Positions 59,658-64,000 of a DNA stretch of 64,000 bases are shown in pieces. The notes under the pieces are model-generated. The model was not told the DNA's origin and did no database searches. It worked only from the letters and a program-made list of their open reading frames with translations. The first letter of the stretch is position 1. Each line of letters starts with the position of its first letter. The stretch covers positions 4,342,501 through 4,406,500 of the forward strand of contig OX387200.1 in NCBI GenBank assembly GCA_947561715.1. The letters are read 5' to 3'. Source of the stretch: Ascidia mentula (lineage: Eukaryota; Chordata; Ascidiacea; Phlebobranchia; Ascidiidae). The translations under genes and the position numbers were made by a program.

Positions 59658-62600
59658 ATGTCCAATAAAACTTTATGGTTTCTCGTTTGTTTTTTGTGCA
59701 ACTTTCTGCTTGGAAGTTCCAAAACGCATGGGTTTGGGGAAAAACTACGGTTCGTACCATTTGGAGTAAAGACTGAAGACTTCCCATTTCGAAATGCCAG
59801 TTTGCCATGGAAGGAAAGAATAGATGACTTGGTAATTTGCTGATTGCAGTTGGCATACCAACAAGTTGAACATGGACTCGTTGCATCATAACTGATTGTA
59901 GTTTATATTATTTTTCAGTATATTTTACCACAGTATTTATCTGCAAACACATGCATCCACTCATGTTACTTTTATTTCAGGTTTCAAGATTAACTTTAGA
60001 TGAAGTCATTCTCCAAGTGTCGCGTGGAGGTGCCGGCTCCAACGGGCCTTCACCAGGCATTGATCGGCTTGGAATTAAACCTTACAATTGGAACACAGAA
60101 TGCTTGAGAGGATATGGTCTGAATGGAGAGGCAACATGTTTCCCCCAACCTATTGGTTTGGCAGCCACATTTGAGTAAGTTTTAAAACAGTTTGTTGTGT
60201 TAGCTTTAGCAGGGTTTGTGGTGTGTGTGCACAAACAAAAATAAGTCATTGGTTCCTAACCTGCATCCTACCGCAAAGTCATACACAGTTGCAGTAAACC
60301 ACCTATAGATTATGGCACAAATGAGTTAAGTATTACTTTTGAACCTTGTTTATGTCACATTTTTTGAGGACTTTGTCATAGATGAGTGTATAATTTATAA
60401 ATAATTATGACTTTTTAATGCATACATTAGTTTAGTCTAACATTCAAGTGAAAGCCTTTTGTATACCACCCCTTGGGAGGCATTGTATTAAGCATATTTA
60501 CTTTATGTAAAACAACCAAATGAAAACTTAATTGTAAATAACCTTATTTTCTTCGAATGTAACTTGTAAGTATGGCAACGAAGATTAAAATGTACAAATT
60601 TGGGATATAAAATGAAAACATCAAGAGTTTACCTTAAGTTCTATTCCAGCACACAAAGGAATATATATTTTTTCATCCGATAGATTAAGCTATGTCATTA
60701 CACTTATTACAACATCATTTGTGATTAAATAATGACCTTTATTCACAGCACTGATCTTATTGGTTTAATGTCCAAGGCTGTTGCCATAGAAGCGAGAGCC
60801 AAACACAATGAGTTCAATAAGCAAGGAAATTATGGTGACCACACCGGTTTAAGCTGTTTTGCCCCAGTGATAAACATTATGAGACATCCCTTGTGGGGCA
60901 GGAGTCAGGTAAAACAAAAAGAAAGAACGTCTTAAAAAATAATTCAGTGACTGCACTAGGCTGTATACTCTCAAGTTTTTGTCTGCCAATCTTGTTGTTG
61001 TACTGCCAATTGTTGTCAGGGTCAATGTCTTACTACATAATATTGTATGTTAAAAACAAATACACTAAACTTCTCTTCATGCAAGTGTCTACTCTCATTA
61101 TTTTTCACAGGAAACTTATGGGGAAGACCCTGTTCTGACAAGTGAAATGGCCAAAGCATATGTTTCTGGTCTTTATGGTGGGACTGGAACGACCCCTGCC
61201 GCAACAGCAGTTTGTAAACACTTTGATGTGCACGGTGGCCCAGAAAACATACCTACCTCAAGGTTTGTTATGAACCATTGAATGATTTTGTATTTTTTAA
61301 TTAATATGTGCATGATATGAATGTCAAATGGTGAAGATATGAATTTCAAACACCAAATTCAAGTGGAATACAAACAATTAGCAAATGGCCATATCTAAAA
61401 CATGTACTTTCATCTTCCTTGTTTCCACACTTTTGTGTTCTAACATGCTTTGGATAAACCATCTGACTATTAGCTTAAAAGTTGTATGTACCAACCTAAC
61501 AAGTGTATTCTAATGTCTTCTAACATACTATGGTTATATGGGTACAATACTTTCAGATTTGGATTTAACGCCGTCGTATCTGACCATGATTGGGGAACCA
61601 CGTTCCTGCCAGCTTTTCGCTCATGCCTTATGGCTGGTGCTCAGGGGGTGATGTGTAGTTACAATGCCATCAATGGGGTGCCGGCATGTGCCAACAAGAA
61701 ACTTCTCAGTGAGTGACATATTAATATGGTGCTCAGCACATGTTGGTTGGTAAAAGGTCTTGTGACATATCATGCGGTTGTAAGCTTGGGCAAACATTAG
61801 GTTTTAAACAAAGTAAATTTCCTCCTCTGGATTAGTTGGATTCATGGAATGGAATTTTGTGTTTAATGCATGATTTTTTTATTGCAACCAGGTTATTAGT
61901 TATGCTCTCACAGTTTTTATATGTATATGTTGTTTCTTTTTGCTAATCTTCTGGTACATACAAAACTGGCCTTATTAGTCAACATGAGCGGGCTGTAGTT
62001 ACAGTGACCTGGTTACTATACATTAATGTTTGCTTGGAGCTGGAAGTACAGATTGATACACATAATATTGTTTCCGCTTGTTAAAATACTTCGTTTTTCA
62101 GCTGACATCTTAAGAAACACCTTCAAGTTCGAGGGTTATGTGGTTAGTGATGAAGGTGCCATTGAACATATTGACCAATTCTTCCATTATACCAAAACAC
62201 CCCTGGACACTGCTGTTGGTGGGCATTTACTAAACCAATAAAAAACTGTTTGTAGTTGGTGCTAGCTAGCACAAATTAATACTGGAAAAAAATTTTGTGA
62301 CAAAGAATTGAAAAAGAGTCAACAGCATTAGTCAATTTTTTTTTTGAAACACTGCACAACATTTTGTTGCACCCAGAAAGTTACCAAAAACACGTTTTGC
62401 AGCTGCCAAGAATGCTGGGGTTGATTTGGAGCTTGCCGGCTCAAAAATCGGCGCCCGTTTTAACTGGCTTCCAGAAGCTCATTCCACAGGCCGAGTAACC
62501 GAAGAAAATCTACGCAACTCAGCCAAGACCCTCTTCCTCGTCAGAATGAAACTGGGAGAGTTTGACCCACCTGAATTAAACCCATGGATTAATGTAACTA

Positions 62601-63445
62601 TGGACGGTAAGCAAAATGCATGTAAGAATTTCGAAAAAAATTCCTTTTGAAGATAGTTTTCCTCATATTTATGTCATAAATCTTACATTTAAATCGCAAC
62701 CGTGCACCCAAAACAGATAAAAGCGGTCAGATCTTATATGCACGAGCAGGTTCAGTCTAAAAAAGGAAATCTATAACCTGTCTTGTGCAAATAAAGCTTG
62801 TAGTTGATCTCATTAAGGCTCCTTTAATTTAGTAAATTTCATTTCTGCCATCTGACAAAAGTGACTCCAAAAAGACTTAAACCTTGGCAGAAACCGAAAT
62901 ATATTGTTTATGCTGGGACGGCTTTGGTTTACGAATCGCCAGTAACACACTGATAAGCCTTAGCTTGCTCTACTCAGCAGAACATTTAAATCTCACAACT
63001 AACATGGATAGGAGTTTCCAGATTCTTTTGTACAATGCACAGTAGTTTTGTCTGCATTAAATATTAATGTGGCTGAATTAGTAGGAAATTTTGTGAGGTC
63101 ACTTGATTCCATTCAGCCCGCCATGCAACAAAGTGCACAAAATCATGGTACATACTTTACCAATAAAAATAGTTTGTTTGTTTTTTTGTACTTGCTGTGC
63201 TTGTGATCTTGTGAAGGGCATTTTCTATTTTTACCGTTTGTTTTTAACAAGGTCGACTAAGAAATGTATCCAAGGAAAAATATTTTTTCCATATTGGCTA
63301 CATCAACAAAGGTTTTTTCTGATTTGCAGTTGTTCAAAGCAATGAGCACAGAGAGTTGGCTAGAACAATCGCCGCTAAATCGTTCGTTCTACTTAAAAAC
63401 GACGGCCTACTGCCACTGAAGTCCAAATCCTACAAGAAAATTGCT
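59658..63445 (+). CDS. GH3 beta-xylosidase-like enzyme, 5' part
   Basis: Eight exons visible: 59658-59831, 59981-60174, 60749-60908, 61111-61262, 61557-61708, 62102-62218, 62403-62606, 63330-63445; 423 codons in frame, then a donor (GTAAGT), so the gene continues past the window. It starts with a signal peptide (MSNKTLWFLVCFLCNFLLG). The order of motifs is that of plant and bacterial GH3 beta-xylosidases: YNWNTECLRGYG, FPQPIGLAATF, NIMRHPLWGRSQETYGEDP, CKHFD, MCSYNAINGVPACAN, and the nucleophile loop GYVVSDEGAIEHI with Asp at about residue 294 (nt 62149-62151), then SFVLLKNDGLLPL. It is expected to be secreted and to hydrolyse xylo- or arabino-oligosaccharides or related glycans; the substrate is inference. 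Confidence 0.9.
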
Positions 63446-64000
63446 GTAAGTTGCCAACTTTTACCGAACCACGTTCGCTTGCTTTCGAAGAACAGGATCG
63501 CGAAAACCGCTGTTTTATCCAAACAGCGTGTGGTTTCCAATATAAGCTTTCCTTAACCTTATGAGTGGAGCCCCGCTGCGATTGAATAAAAACCTCACTG
63601 GGTCGAACTATTGGGCATTATATGAGCTCTGTGGTATTTCAATACGAAACCTTGCTGTGGCATTTTATTTTGATAAAAAAACGGTCTTAAGAATTTAAAA
63701 ATTGCCACCCACCTTGAGGCATAATTCGAAGAAAGAAGTAATATGAATACCTTATTCATAGTTCGGTTTATCACAATTTACGCCTTAAACTTCTGGGAAA
63801 AACTGGTAAAACCACCTAGTAAGTGCTAATAATTCTGTAACCTATACCCAACATCCGTTTGTTTATGCTGCATACAGATGGCCACTGTTTCGACCTATAA
63901 GGTCTCATCAGTCTAGCTGGTGTGACTATCAGACGACTTTGCCTAGCAACAGTGGTCATCTGTATGCAGCTTACACTATTCATATTATTGGCTCCACTTT
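63446..64000 (+). other. Intron of the GH3 gene to window end
   Basis: No further exon of the GH3 gene could be recognised. It contains the hammerhead-like palindrome at 63861-63971. Confidence 0.6.
63861..63971 (-). ncRNA. Hammerhead-like palindromic repeat
   Basis: On the minus strand: CTGATGA (63911-63905), stem II GACC-TATAA-GGTC (63904-63892), GAAA (63891-63888), then CAG..CTG as stem III and TA as the cleavage dinucleotide, followed by TGCAGC as in the intact copy at 17876. Stem I is imperfect here. The outer ends form a long inverted repeat (GCTGCATACAGATG and its complement), and the plus strand appears to hold a decayed second core, so two copies may face each other. The core boxes are clear; activity is doubtful. 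Confidence 0.55.

Overview
This is a compact, AT-rich animal genome segment, most probably from an ascidian of the genus Ciona. Genes are dense, many introns are only 60-300 bp with GT..AG ends, and the encoded proteins look chordate-like (ANKUB1, MYORG-like, MitoPLD/PLD6, PEX11, MBLAC2, Fe65/APBB, HNRNPUL). A GH3 beta-xylosidase-like gene, unusual for vertebrates, is also present. No prokaryotic signal was seen. All calls come from reading translated frames and splice sites; no database was searched. The species call is an inference.

Layout. 1-5.6 kb: a possible small gene whose frame holds an internal TAG, then two adjacent paralogous minus-strand genes (unrecognised, alpha/beta-hydrolase-like), and one hypothetical ORF. 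7.6-16.0 kb (minus): a 24-exon HNRNPUL1-like gene with SPRY and P-loop kinase domains and a very long Gln/Arg-Ser-rich tail; the frame joins across all 24 exons. 16-20.9 kb: no gene recognised, but there is a well-formed type I hammerhead ribozyme at 17876-17933. 20.9-25.2 kb: ANKUB1, 11 exons. 25.8-28.9 kb: a MYORG-like GH31 type II membrane protein whose catalytic Asp positions look lost.

30.7-51.8 kb (minus): a tandem cluster of five complete and one partial four-exon Sulfotransfer_4-like genes with a C-terminal membrane segment. Exons 1-3 are the same length in all complete copies (252/145/107 nt). The cluster is interrupted by a 4.8-kb foldback element (38090-42912) whose inverted arms are built of 205-bp tandem units, and by a solo LTR fossil (48937-49370).

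52.4-59.1 kb: PLD6 (piRNA pathway/mitochondrial surface), a PEX11 peroxisomal membrane protein, and then MBLAC2 and an intronless Fe65/APBB gene arranged head to head. 59.7-64 kb: the 5' two-thirds or so of a secreted GH3 gene that runs off the window, with a hammerhead-like palindrome in its last visible intron.

The genes do not form one pathway. The coherent themes are local tandem duplication (the hydrolase-like pair and the sulfotransferase cluster) and dispersed repeats carrying self-cleaving ribozyme cores.
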